Assembly: GCA_032622095.1 (NCBI GenBank)
Contig: CP136067.1
Coordinates: 63,190,893 to 63,254,892 of the forward strand
Source of the DNA: Siphonodentalium dalli
Taxonomy: Eukaryota; Mollusca; Scaphopoda; Gadilida; Siphonodentaliidae
Reading direction: 5' to 3'
Length of the DNA stretch: 64,000 nt
Part shown: one piece after another, positions 30,737 through 43,539 of the stretch
How the letters are laid out: every line of letters starts with the position of its first letter
Numbering within the stretch: position 1 is the stretch's first letter
The notes under the pieces: generated by a model
What the model saw: only the letters and a program-made list of their open reading frames with translations
The model's database searches: none
What the model was told of the DNA's origin: nothing
Made by a program: the position numbers and the translations under genes

Positions 30737-31231
30737 TATGGGCGGTAACTCTTCAGGGAAAGCGCGGACACAAGTTTTTATGCCCGTGGGCAGTAGTGCA
30801 TATCGAGATGTGCATACGGTCTAATTTTCGATGTTCTGCTTCTTATAATTTCCGAGATAATAAAATGACATTTTTTCAAATAAAGGGAGATAACTCATCG
30901 ATGAAAGCGCGGACAAAATCGTTATGGGCCATAGGCATAGAACTCATGTACCCCAACCTACTTACCAAGTTTTAGTGTCCTACTTCTTATACTTTTCGAG
31001 TAATAGTGATTACAAAAGTGTCAAGTATAATAATAATAATAACAATGAAAAATAATCGCGAAAGGGCCATAACTCCGCCAAGAAACATTGAGCGGAAATC
31101 CGGATACCATTATATCTAGTAAACCTTCGATGCCTACATTCACTAGAGATTTCGCGTTCCTACTGCAATCAGTTTCTGAGTATTTCGAAATAAACGGAAA
31201 ACGACCTCAGTAGAAAAACAATATACTTCCT
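30737..31231. repeat. 495-bp direct repeat, left copy
   Basis: This copy and the one at 32446-32940 have a constant offset of 1709, and I found no difference between them on line-by-line reading. The copy starts 'tatgggcggtaactc' and ends 'aacaatatacttcct'. It contains two 'gggccata' words and an AT-rich 'taataataataa' stretch. A frame at 30724-30975 inside it has no family signature and is not regarded as a gene. Confidence 0.9.
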
Positions 31232-31435
31232 TGGTTACACCATGGAAGTATAATAATAGGGCAAATCATGAGCTCAATAAATCGCATTTAAGGGACGGAA
31301 AATATAAAGTAGGATGATTATATCTTTCCCTTAACATGTGTGGGTTGATCTCAAGTGTTTGGAAGTGACCCCACCCCTGCCTCGAAATTGGGTGACGAGA
31401 TTGGGAAATAGTCAAACCCGGCCCAAAATGCGATT

Positions 31436-32290
31436 TTTGAGAGCCCGTAACTCCGTTATTTTCCAATTGATTTTGAAATTGTTTTGAGTATTGTGATCAG
31501 CTAGTTACATTGATTATTTGTTATAAATTTTGTCTGATTCAGAGACGAATAACATTTTGTTTATTGGAATGAATATGGGCCCACATTCAAAGTTTGAGGG
31601 CCCAAATCTCCGCCATTTTTTAACGGATTTACAATCTGTTTTCAGTTTTATGATCAACGTGTATGGTAGATGTTATATATCAAGTTTCATATGATTCGGA
31701 GACGAAATAAATTTTGGTACCCCGGACCACCCCTCCCCTGACCCACAACACTGAACCGACACTGGCAAAATTTGGCTCATCGCGTGCTCTCTTCAGACCG
31801 CACGCATTGGCGTATCAGATGACATCCAAAGTTTGACATCTTCGGAGGAGATGTGATCACAAGCATATGGGGCCAAATTTGCATTGTTTGAAGGCCCACA
31901 ACTCTGTCATTTTTCAATGGATTTTCGAAATTCTTTCAGTTTCTAGATCGGTTGGCGGTATGGATGTTATATTCCAAGTTTCATCCGATTCGGAGAAGAA
32001 TAAAAAATTGGTACCCCCGGACCACCCCTCCCCTGACCCACAACACTGAACCGACACTGGCAAAAGTTGGCCCATCGCGTGCTCTCTTCAGACCGCACGC
32101 ATTGGCGTATCAGATGACATCCAAAGTTCTACATCTTCGGAGGAGATGTGCGCACAAGCACATGGGACCAAATTGCAAACTTTGAGGGCCCGTAACTCTT
32201 GCATTTCTTCTCGGATTACAAAAATCCTTTCCGGTATGGGTTTGTTTTCGTTCAGGGAATCTACATACTTAAATAGATGAAGAAAAATTT
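31436..32290. repeat. Tandem repeat, ~294-bp period, between the two 495-bp repeats
   Basis: The phrase 'gagggcccgtaactcc' or a close variant, 'gattttgaaattgt' or similar, 'agtttcat.tgattcgga', then 'ggaccacccctcccctgac', 'cacaacactgaaccgacac' and 'cttcggaggagatgtg' recurs. The best-preserved pair is 31720 and 32013. Partial units lie at both ends. Confidence 0.8.
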
Positions 32291-32445
32291 GCCCCCACCC
32301 CAGTGTAAAAATATATGTCCAACCCTGTCAAATTTTCTTCTTCGGACTAAGCTGACAACGGTCAACACGACTACAAAAACCAAATACAGTTATCTGGAAT
32401 GATACGGGAGGACAACAGAGTACAATAAAATAGAGGTTTGCCAAC

Positions 32446-32940
32446 TATGGGCGGTAACTCTTCAGGGAAAGCGCGGACACAAGTTTTTATGCCCGTGGGC
32501 AGTAGTGCATATCGAGATGTGCATACGGTCTAATTTTCGATGTTCTGCTTCTTATAATTTCCGAGATAATAAAATGACATTTTTTCAAATAAAGGGAGAT
32601 AACTCATCGATGAAAGCGCGGACAAAATCGTTATGGGCCATAGGCATAGAACTCATGTACCCCAACCTACTTACCAAGTTTTAGTGTCCTACTTCTTATA
32701 CTTTTCGAGTAATAGTGATTACAAAAGTGTCAAGTATAATAATAATAATAACAATGAAAAATAATCGCGAAAGGGCCATAACTCCGCCAAGAAACATTGA
32801 GCGGAAATCCGGATACCATTATATCTAGTAAACCTTCGATGCCTACATTCACTAGAGATTTCGCGTTCCTACTGCAATCAGTTTCTGAGTATTTCGAAAT
32901 AAACGGAAAACGACCTCAGTAGAAAAACAATATACTTCCT
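32446..32940. repeat. 495-bp direct repeat, right copy
   Basis: Identical by eye to 30737-31231. Downstream sequence differs at once ('ggctacg' against 'tggttac'). Together the pair and the enclosed tandem core make a 2.2-kb unit that could be a mobile or duplicated block. Confidence 0.9.
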
Positions 32941-34696
32941 GGCTACGATATATCGGAGTTTGGCTTACCCGGCCCGCCAGATAGAGCGCGCAAACGCGCT
33001 GAGATCGGCGCTGTAGCTAATTACGCTCCAGATTCGGCGCGCGTATCGGAACGGTGTGCGACGAGAGCGCAGTGCTTATGAACGCATCGCTGTATGCGTG
33101 AGACTGTTCTTATTTCGGTCCTATCTGGTTGTTCTGTTGAGGACATGGTATGCACGGGCTATGCATTATTCCAATAAAGAGCGTTCATCGCTAGTTAATG
33201 GTAAAATATATGTTCAAATAGGACGCCTGTTTTTTTAAATAATTTTTGACGGGCTGTCCCCGACACAACACAATGCAAAATATATGTCTACCTTACTTTG
33301 GGCATCAATATAATACAGTATGGTTATATTGAATCATATGTTCCCGACTGTTATGTGCTATTTTAACATTGCATGATGTTGTGTTGGCAAGGCAAATTTC
33401 GGAATAGTATTAGCTTGATGCCAATACATAGCATTGTATACAACCTACATGTACATCGTAACTATATTTATCACATAATTAACTCACAAAATCAGCTTCA
33501 TAATTATTGGTAAGACACACGTTTAATATTAGCGCATGCGATGACGTCACGCCGAAGATTTTCCACTAATTGATAGAGATTCTCATATTTACCCCAAAAC
33601 TCCCACTTTATTTAACTAAAATGCATAACAATAAAAAAAACTAGGAGATATATAGTCAGGGGAATTTTGCACAATTGACCTCACCACCCCAAATACATAT
33701 ATAAGTCTTATATCGTGTCTTTTTTTAAAACATATTTTATTGTAATATAATATTACAAGAGGGATAGGGGCACACATTTTAACAACTTACACCCACCCCT
33801 CTCCCATTAACATTTTAACAAATACAACGTAGATGACGAAGATAACATATATACGGGATGACGTTTTGTGTGTTTCTAATTGCTGTCTTTATGGTAGTGA
33901 GGTTAATTGTACCAAATACAAGTGTATAGAGTTATTCACCTTCCATCAAAACTAACTGACTGGCTCTTAGTCCAGATAGGTGTTTGTCTGTTCTCGAACA
34001 AATTCCTATGAGTTTACTCAATATAACACAATCATGCCTCGTGGTACAACCAGATAGTCGTATACCCAAGGGGCATCATTATAAATCACTTTGCTGTACT
34101 ATTGTAGGCCGAGTTGGGTGGTCAAAGGAAGCACATGACCCATGAACAATGGTAGTCTGTCCTCATTCCCATATTCCAGCATACATGCCAGTGGACTGTT
34201 ATCTTCTTAACATTGCATTTTGTTGAGTTGTGGGAGGCAAATATCGAAATATTATAAGTTGTATGTCGATAAAGAGCGTTTATAACTAATATACTTCCCG
34301 TGAGTGGAAACTGATTTCTAAATTACACACACACCGGATTGTCCTAGTTTGTCTGAAACTTTGGTTTCAGTCTTTCACAGTTAAATGCAGGAGAACACTA
34401 TGAACATTATTATACTGATGTACATGTATACATACCATACGACCATAGTTGAATATAATTCATGTAAATATATATATTATGCATTGTAAATAGATGCACA
34501 AATTTTGTTAATGAAATGCCGGCTGCGATGGGACACCCGGGAACAGACACGCGTCAGACGAAATTATCACTTCATGGTCATTAGCCAATGTAATTGACAC
34601 CTCCCGGTGGACCAATATAAATCGCCCGAGTGTACACAACAGATTAAAATATGCTAACAGTCAGTCAACGATGGTGTGATATAATAACCACACACT
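32941..34696. other. No recognisable gene; scattered 'taaagagcgtt' motif
   Basis: GC-richer sequence at about 32960-33080 precedes a small frame at 33056-33238 of unknown nature. Motif copies are 'aataaagagcgttc' at about 33173 and 'gataaagagcgtttat' at about 34267. A TATA-like 'ccaatataaatcg' lies near 34611. Nothing else is recognised. Confidence 0.4.
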
Positions 34697-35349
34697 GGTT
34701 AAATGGTCTTGCTAATTTGCTATGATGCTGGTGGGATCAGGTGAACTGTCATGCTGCTGATATGGCGAACTGATGCTGCTAAGACCACATGACCAAATAA
34801 CCAGGGCGAACCAGTGTTAAATGAATATTTATAGCAATGAAGAGTGGCGATCATCATCTATACACACCCACACCAATCTATATCGAAACGGACATCGAGA
34901 CAACAAGGTGACACCCGTCAGGTCACGGGCGCGTCGACAGGGATGTGAGCTATGGTAACTCCGTGTGTGTCAATAGTTGTGGGAGCAGGCCACAGCGGTG
35001 AAAGTGACCACCTTACTATAAGTGTGACACAGTGCATGTATGTCATAGGTGAGATAGAGCTGATTTCAAGGTTCAGTCATTGCAAGGCAAACACTTTCCA
35101 TCCCGGTTAAGTTATCCTGCTAATTTGATCTGATGCTGGTGGGTCCTGCTGACTTGCCATTGTGCTGGTAGTGACAAATATTGGTGTTAAGAAATTGTTC
35201 CGTTATTGTATATATATCCAGACACTGCAACATGTATGTTCCGAAAGAATAACGGTACATTTTCTTAACAGAATCAGTTTACCATATCAGCATATTTCAA
35301 CTCCGTGGTATACCCACCAGCATCGTAGCAAATCAACAAGACTACTTAA
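34697..35349. repeat. Three copies of a 39-bp motif, one inverted
   Basis: The motif 'ggttaaatggtcttgctaat' plus 'ttgctatgatgctggtggg' lies at 34697-34735, with a diverged direct copy at 35105-35143 and an inverted copy at 35313-35349. The outermost pair could be terminal inverted repeats of a ~650-bp non-autonomous element; the middle copy does not fit that simple picture. Confidence 0.6.
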
Positions 35350-35352
35350 ATT

Positions 35353-37078
35353 CGGGATATCTCACTGACGTACATGTGCACGTACGCATCGACATTAACA
35401 TTTGAGTTTGTTTATGTGTCTATATTACATTTTACTGTTTAATTTAGGTTTTGTGCGCCCATATGGTATTATAGAAATATATCACAAGATTACATAAAAT
35501 AAAAGCTTCCTCCATATAGGCGGCATATGAATTATTTTAATAAACGCCATGCTGTCTCCAAATTTATGCGAATGTCACGCAGCGCGGACATACGTAGTTT
35601 GCATGCAGGAGTTACTGTTCCTTTAGATATATAAAATAAAAGTTAATTCCACTTATCCCACAATATTACGAGGCAATTTCACAATTATATTATTTATATG
35701 CCGTTCCTTTAGAATACTCTCATTATCCTCATCTCCACCCATTGAACCATGTCGTAATCCCTATGTCTGTCAGTATTTTTATTTTCGGAAACGGCCGAAT
35801 TAAAATATCTTCCAGCCACATCGATGAATCCAAGATCATCCTTCTTGATTCGCCATTTTCGACTGCATATTTTAACGAAGAGTATGTGTCGTACTTTGTC
35901 ATCAATTTAGAGCACTTCAATACAAATCTGTGGAACTAATCACGCATGATTGTGGTTGTTTTGTTTGTATGACGACAACAGCATGAATAATATGGATACC
36001 AATGTCCTAGTGGGATATATTCTGCAGGTATCGATCATACGCGATGCCAATAATTATTAAAAAAAATAATACATTTACGATTTGAGATAGACGGGATCAG
36101 TTGTGACTGTGTACGTACATGTACATATGTGGATGTTAATATCAGCAAACTATATATAGGGACTATAACATTGCATAGCAATATACTGACCTATTAATTT
36201 TAAACCCAGAGTGTTTGCCGCCATCCATGGCGTACCACCCGACGGTGTATACAAACACAGCCATATAGAAGGGAATCATAATTCCTATTAACCGCCAGGG
36301 CAGATATATAGCGCACACTATGGGCTGAGACAATTTGAGATATCTGCCGCCGCCCCTAAGGCGCGCCATCGGATTATATTAGTAATGGATGGGCTAACAC
36401 GCGCCGGCAGGCGATCTCACTGCTCAAGATAGATATTCCCTCCTGTTTGGCTTTTGTAGTAAATCGCCAAATGTATGCGTGACACAATGTGATACATACA
36501 TATTTACCCCAGTTATTTTAATTTATCAGACGGTCACCATATCACCAAGTTACAACGACAATATTTCTTCAATCGGATAATGCATCTTAAAAAGCACTTA
36601 ATCGGATAATGCATCTTTAAAAGCACTTAACATTAACAATGATTAGCGCACCACATATAAATGTACATTCATGGCACCGACAAACAAGATTTCATGTTCA
36701 ACACTATGAAAGCGTACTGAAAACATACAATTCGTAATTATGGTGATAAATCACGCAAATAATCCATCGATATACTCAACATCTGCTTATGTATGCATTG
36801 CATGAAATCATTGGTTATGACCAATGACAAATAGAGTGCGTCGCCCCCTGTCATGGATGCGATCAACCAGCATCGTGTACCTTACACCGTTGCAGGGACG
36901 TGGCAACAGTATATACACTGAAAATATTGTTGACTTAACTGTTTGCTCAACAATTTGACTCCTATTACTCTTTGCTAAATATGACGTGTACCGCCTCCTC
37001 TGGTCTGATCTCACCCTCGCGCGCGCTTCGGCTACTCCATTAGCAACTTTCCTCCATTATGGAGAGCAAATATATATT
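35353..37078. other. No recognisable gene
   Basis: AT-rich sequence. A 28-bp unit 'cggataatgcatctt...aagcacttaa' is present twice in tandem at about 36572-36630. The frames at 35729-35939 (both strands), 36163-36369 and 36808-37014 have no family signature. Confidence 0.4.
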
Positions 37079-37190
37079 TTTTGAACATTCAGGGGCGAGT
37101 AATTCGCTTACAAAATTTTCATGGCATCGTTATCGGGGTGACATGTGACCATGCCATGTAAATTTGGTCGCGTTCGGAGATAATTCACTG
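37079..37190. repeat. Dispersed repeat, copy 2 (copy 1 at 3266-3400)
   Basis: It shares 'gaacattcagggg', 'ttttcatggcatcgttatcgg', 'gaccatg' and 'tttggtcgcg' with 3266-3400 in the same order. Confidence 0.65.
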
Positions 37191-39499
37191 CAACCTGGTG
37201 TGCAACCATAAGTGGTAATACGGTGCACCATCTTCGATTTCTTTCAAGCTACAATATGACTTACATGTGGAACAACACTTTTCGCACCTATTCAATTTGA
37301 AGCCAAGTAGTTTGCATATAAAGCACGAAATGGTTGAATTTTCGAAACCTTATCAAACTGAAATGTACAGCAAATTACGAGATACAAAACATTTGAGTTT
37401 ATGTCGACCAATTTGATCAGAATTATTTGGTGTCTAGCAATGGTTTTGGTATATCGACACCATTGCAAATCAATGTACATGTACATAGATGCGTGGATAA
37501 GTAGAGGTTAAAGCGTATATCGTAGCCATTTAACAATATAGAACGAAATCGCTGTTCATTTGACAGGTCATATATAATTGAATAGATGTATATTGTGTGT
37601 GTATGTAAATGGGAAAAAAACATTACTGCTATTGTATTGTGTTTATTTCAGGCAAGATATGCCCATATATAGTCATAATCCAACATATAATTACGAATTT
37701 TCTATATACTATATAGGTATGATTTCTTAACATAAGTTAAAGATACGGGCGGCGTTGGTGGTGGGTATGCTGTTAAAATAATCACATCCGTCAAAAACCG
37801 CCATAAACAGAAGGATTAGTAAAAATATAGAGCCTTTGTTCTTATGTCAATCAGAAATATGGCATAAACAGTATGTTATTGTCATTTTCCCCTTTTGTTG
37901 TGTAAACGAAAGCAAAAACGTTACGTTTCCTGGTTTTTTTTTTATGTCCGGATATGGTAAACACAAAGAGCGTTATTTGTTAAGGTTTTCCTGATATGGA
38001 AATAATAAAGAGCGTTTATATCATTTGTGTGTGTTAACCAATATAATTGCACTGTGTTATATAAACTTAAGCACAACTTCTGTAACACGAGTAGTCTCTT
38101 GTTTACGTACAACATCGTACGTCTTGACGACAATATACTATCTACGCGCTGATTATGTTTGGCATCGAGCGGAACTGTATATATTTTTGTGTTCCTTCTG
38201 TTAATGCCGATTTGGACAAATATAAATATTTCTGCAACAAACGCCGCCCGTGCCTTTAGCCTCTGGTGTTCCTACTAGCAAGTCCACTCGTCTGCTTACA
38301 GTGTTAAATGTATTCCAAGCTACATCGACCAACACTTATAATACACATGAAATATTGAGCAACAGTATAAAACTAGGCGGCTATCCGGGTGGATATGCTG
38401 ATCTATTCGACTTGACACTGATATTAACACACATGGTGGTCAAATGCAGTGGATTTCTGCCAGTCATTATTCATCATCAAAGAAGCATGGAATTCCGTGC
38501 TGTCTGTATAGGCCAGAAATTCCCACCAGATGATACATTACGTAATACGAACGCCCCGATGATTGAAGGTTGCTCAATGTGTTGAGCAGATGTTTCTGCA
38601 TTGGAACGCCAGGCTTTATTAGCTTCCGTTTTGTGTCTGTCTTTCATGAAAGTTATCCGACCTCCTGATATTTTAATTATCACATAAGAAACTAGATCGC
38701 ACTATCGACTTCAAATGAGCCTTCTCAAATTAAATTATATTGTGTATATATGTCACAAGTTAACTTTTGTATATGTATATACATGTATTGTACAATAATG
38801 GTCCCCATATTTGGAGGAATAAATATCTCTCTCGTGGTATGGCATTACACCTGAATGGTAAGCCCTAATGAATTAAACCAAACGGATCAGATTAATGGCA
38901 ATGACATATAACAGGCAAGTATATTATTTATATTGTAAATACTGTTCATATATTATAATGTATCATTTGAAAATTTATGATGTAAGTCATGCATGTTCAT
39001 AAATGTAATATATGTTATCTTAATATCTATGTATTATTGGTCGATAAGATTAAACAAATTGAATTGACCGGTGGAATAGAAAGTAGATTGCAGGACTGGG
39101 AAGTATATCATATATACGCAAATTTGAGAACGTTCTAAACATTCATAAAATGGCAGTTAAAACAGTTTTTAAAAAACTCTTGCCAGTGTGACTCCCACCC
39201 CCCCCACCCCCCCATATTGCGTGCAAACAACAGTCGCTATCTTGGAACAGCATACCACAACTATAAGCACTGATCTCAGGTTATAATATGAAAGGATCAA
39301 TTGTGTTAATGCCATACTGACTAATATTATTGCCAAAATTAATGCTGTGCCAGCGTAACACAACACAGCCGACCCATAACTATAATTATACAGTATTTCT
39401 CGCATTGTCGTTTATTTGTATGCCATGATAATGGGTGGCTGAACACAACAGTCGGTTAAAGGTACTCAATCCGAATTAACGCTCGCAAATATGTCGATG
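37191..39499. other. No recognisable gene
   Basis: About 2.3 kb. 'aaagagcgtt' motifs recur at about 37965 and 38008. A 111-codon frame at 38250-38585 begins shortly after 'aaacgccgcccg' but has no domain, signal peptide or match I know; it may be chance. Poly-C interrupted by A lies at 39197-39212. The remaining frames are short and mutually overlapping. Confidence 0.4.
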
Positions 39500-39500
39500 G

Positions 39501-39521
39501 TATATATATATATATATATAT
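39501..39521. repeat. TA microsatellite, 21 bp
   Basis: Ten TA units plus one base, just before the minisatellite array begins. Confidence 0.9.
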
Positions 39522-41485
39522 AGTGTTACACGTCGATACCCCACCAATTACCTCATGGGGGATGCCACCCCAGGGATGAACATGGGGTATGGATAATTTT
39601 CGAGAAGGGTAAGAATTTAGACCGATTTGACGGCATGGGTGGGTGGCTCGCCCAAAATACCCCCTAAAAACACCCGACCCCACCCATCACCCGGGGTGCC
39701 ACCCAGGGGGTGAACATGTGGTATAGACAACTTTCGAGAAGGGTAAGAATTTCAACCGATTTGACCGCAGGTGGTGAAAATGGGGTACGGACCATTTTCA
39801 AGACCAGTGTGGATTTCGACCGATATCACGGCTTGGGTGGTTGGCCCGCCCCAAATACCCATAGACACACCATACCCCCACCATCACTCGGGGGTGCCAC
39901 TTCGATGGGGTAAAATGTTGGTAGCCCGCCCCAAATACCACCGATTGGACGACACGGATGGGTGGCCCGCCCCAAATTCCATCTAGAAACACCCCGAACC
40001 CGACCGATCACACCGGGGGTGACACTCCGTATGGGTGTAAATGGGGTATGGACAATATTAGATAAGGATTTAGACCGATTTGATGGCATGGGTGGGTGGC
40101 CCGCCCCAAATACCACCTATACATTCACCGAACCCATCTATCACCCCTGGGGGGTGCCACCCCGAAGGGGTGAATGGGGTATGGACCATTTTCGAGAACG
40201 GTGAGAATTTCCACCCATTTGACGGTATGGGCGAGTGACCGCCCAAGTACTCCATAGAAACACACTGACCCCCCCCCCCCCCACCAATCACCTCCATGGG
40301 GTGCCACCGAAAGGTGAACATATGGTATGGACAATTTTCGCGAAGGGTATGAATTTTGACAGATTTTACGTCATGTGTGGGTGGCCCGCCTCAAATACCA
40401 CCTAAAACACCGACCCCACCCATCACTCCGGGGGTGCCACCCCGATGAGGTGAAAATAGAGTATGGTCCTTTTTTCGAGAACGGTGAGGATTTCGACCGA
40501 TTTGACGGCCAAAAATACACTAGAAACTCATGGATCCCCCACCATCACACCCGGTGTGCCACCCGGAGGGGGGGGGGGTAAAAACGGTATGGACCATTTT
40601 TAGAACGGTAAGGATTTCGACCGATTTGGTGGCATGGGTGTGTGGCCAGCCCCAAAAACCTACTAGAAACACCCGGACACAACATATCACCCCGGGGGTA
40701 CTAGAAACACCCGGACACAACATATCACCCCGGGGGTACCACAACGTAAGGACCATTTTCGAGAACCGTAGGGATTGCGACCGTTTGACGGCATGGGTGG
40801 GTGGCCCACCCAAAATACCCCATAGGAACACCCGAACCCCCATCCATCACCCTCGGGGTGTGCCAACCGATGGGGTTAAACTGGGGTATGGACCAGTTAC
40901 GAGAAAGGTAAGGATTTCAACCGATTTGACGGCATGGGTGGGTGGCCCTCCCAAATACTCATGGAAACACCCGACCCCCACCCATCACCCCCAGGGGTGC
41001 CACCCCGAGGGGGTTAAAATGGAGTAAGGACCATTTTCGAGAAAGGTAAGGAATTCGATCGATTTAATGGCATGGGTGGGCGGCCCGCCCCAAATAGCCC
41101 ATATAAAGACCCCGATCCCGCACGTCACCCACGGGAGTGCTACCCGGAGGGGGTGAAAATGGGGTATGGACATCTTCGAGAACCGTAGGGGTTTCGACCG
41201 ATTGGGCTGCATTGGTTGGTAGCCCGCCCCAAACACCACCTAGAAACACCCCAACCCCCACCCATCACCCACGGGGGTGCCACATCGATGGGGTAACAAT
41301 GGGGTATGGACCATTTTCGAGAACAGTAGTGATTTAGACCCATTTGACGGTATTTGTGGGAGGCCCACCCCAAATACCCCATAGAAACACCCGAACCCCC
41401 ATCCATCACCCTCGAGGTGTGCCACCGAGTGGGTTAAACTGGGGTATGGACCAGTTTCGAGAAAGGTAAGGATTTCAACCGATTT

Positions 41486-42430
41486 GCGTCTCTCACCAAG
41501 ACAAATATGTTAAGGTATGGCAACTTCCATTTTCGTTCTGGCCTTTCATCGCCACGATTGGCGCATTTGTTGAACTTCCATAGTCGATCCGGGACTGTAT
41601 AATCAAACTCAAATCGACTTACATATTATAAGTCATTATTATTACGAAGTTGAATTTTTGTGGGATCTTTTTATTTTTGGGACCAACCAACACAGGAAAT
41701 CATTCGAAGTGCTAGTATAGAATATATTTTCGAAAGACCAATTTATGTCAAAATATTACAATAGGGCCCTTCGGCCAATTCACATCTGACCACTAAAACA
41801 ATATGACGACCGTCGCCCAATGTTGTTCGAATAAGACCAAATATGGTCACACAAATGGTTCCTTATGGTGCCACTAAGTCGAGGACAATTCAAAACCACA
41901 CACGCACCCGAGTGGGTTAAACTGGGGTATGGACCAGTTTCGAGAAAGGTAAGGATTTCAACCGATTTGGGTCTCTCACCAAGACAAATGTGTTAATGTA
42001 TACAACTTCCATTTTCGTTCTGGCCTTTCGTCGCCACGATTGGCGCATTTGTTGGACTGCTATAGTCGATCCGGGACTGTATAATCAAACTCAAATCGAC
42101 TTAAATATTATAAGTCATTATTATTACGAAGTTGAATTTTTGTGGGATCTTTTTATTTTTGGGACCAACAAACACAGGAAGTCATTCGAAGTGTTAGTAT
42201 AGGATATGTTTTCGAGAGACAAATTTATGTCAAAATGTTACAATAGGGCCCTTCGGCCAATTCACATCTGACCACTAAAACATTATGATGACCGTCGCCC
42301 AATGTTTTTGGAATAAGACCAAATATGGTCAAACAAATGGTTCCTAATGGTGCCCCTAAACCGAGGAAAATTCAAAACCCACTCTATCATCTCAAACGCT
42401 ATCTAATGAATGCATATATACTTCTTTCTG
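41486..42430. repeat. Two ~485-bp spacer modules, first occurrence
   Basis: Copies begin at 41486 ('gcgtctctcaccaagacaaa') and 41969 ('gggtctctcaccaagacaaa'), 483 bp apart. The module is AT-rich and reads 'gattggcgcatttgttg', 'gtcgatccgggactgtataa', 'ttataagtcattattattac', 'caatagggcccttcggccaa' and 'gaccgtcgcccaatgtt', ending in a stretch of the 140-bp unit. The same module recurs at 43540, 44025, 45379, 45864, 47211, 47696, 49050, 49535, 50021 and (truncated) 50323, plus a diverged copy at 52501. Confidence 0.9.
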
Positions 42431-43539
42431 TCTCTCCCCAAGACAAATTTGATAAGGCTGGTGGGTGGCCCGCCAGAAATACCCCATAGAAACACCACGA
42501 TCCCCCACCTTTCACCTTTCACCCACGGGGGTGCTACCCCGAGGGGGTGAACATTGGGTATAGACCATTTTCAAGAACCGTAGGGGTTTCGACCGATTTG
42601 ACTGGATGGGTGGGTGGCCCTAAATAAACACCCGACACCCCACCCATCCATCACCCCGGGGGTGCCACCCGAGGGGGTAAACATGGGGTATGGACCAGTT
42701 TCGAGAAAGCTAAGGGTTTCAACCGATTTAACGGCATGGGTGCATGGCCCTCCCAAATACTCCAGAGAAACACCCCGACCCCACCCTTCACCCACGGGGT
42801 GCTACCCCAAGTGAGTGAAAATGGAATAAGGATCATCTTCGAGAACCGTAGGGGTTTCGACCGATTTGACTGCATGGGTGGGTGGCCCGCCCCAAATACC
42901 ACATAGAAACTCCCCAACCCACACCATTACCCACGGGGGTGCCACCCCGAGGGGGTAACAATTGGGTATGGACCATTTTCGAGAACAGTAGGGATTTCGA
43001 CCGATTTGACGGATGGGTGGGTGGCCTGTCCCAAATACTCCCTATAAACAACCGACTCCCTTCCAATCACTTCAGGGTATGGACCATTATCGAGAACGGT
43101 AAAGATTTGGACCGATTTGACGGCGTGGGTGGGTGCCCCGTCACATATACCTCACAGAAACACCCCAATCCCTGCCCAAACACCCAGAGTGGTGCAACCC
43201 GAAGGGGTGAAATGGGGTATAAACTATTTCCGAGAACGGTAATGATTTCGACCGATTTGACGGCATGGGTGGGTGGCCCCAAATACCTCATATAAACACA
43301 CCGACACCCGACACCCATCCATCACCCCGGGTGTGCCACCCCGAGGGGTGAACATGGGGTATGGACCCTTTTCGAAAACCGTAGGGATTTCGACCGATTT
43401 GACGGCTTGTGGGGGTGGACCACCCCAAATACCCCATAGAAACACCCGAACCCCCATCCATCACCCTCGGGTGTGCCACCAAGTGGGATAAACTGGGGTA
43501 TGGACCAGTTTCGAGAAAGGTAAGGATTTCAACCGATTT

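Noticed and set aside
30737-32940. Classic LTR retrotransposon
   Set aside because: The direct repeats do not start TG or end CA, there is no primer-binding site or polypurine tract that I can see, and the interior has no gag or pol frame.
38250-38585. 111-codon frame as a host gene
   Set aside because: No domain, signal peptide, splice context or recognisable homology; at this length it is compatible with chance in AT-rich DNA. Kept only as a note in the interval entry.
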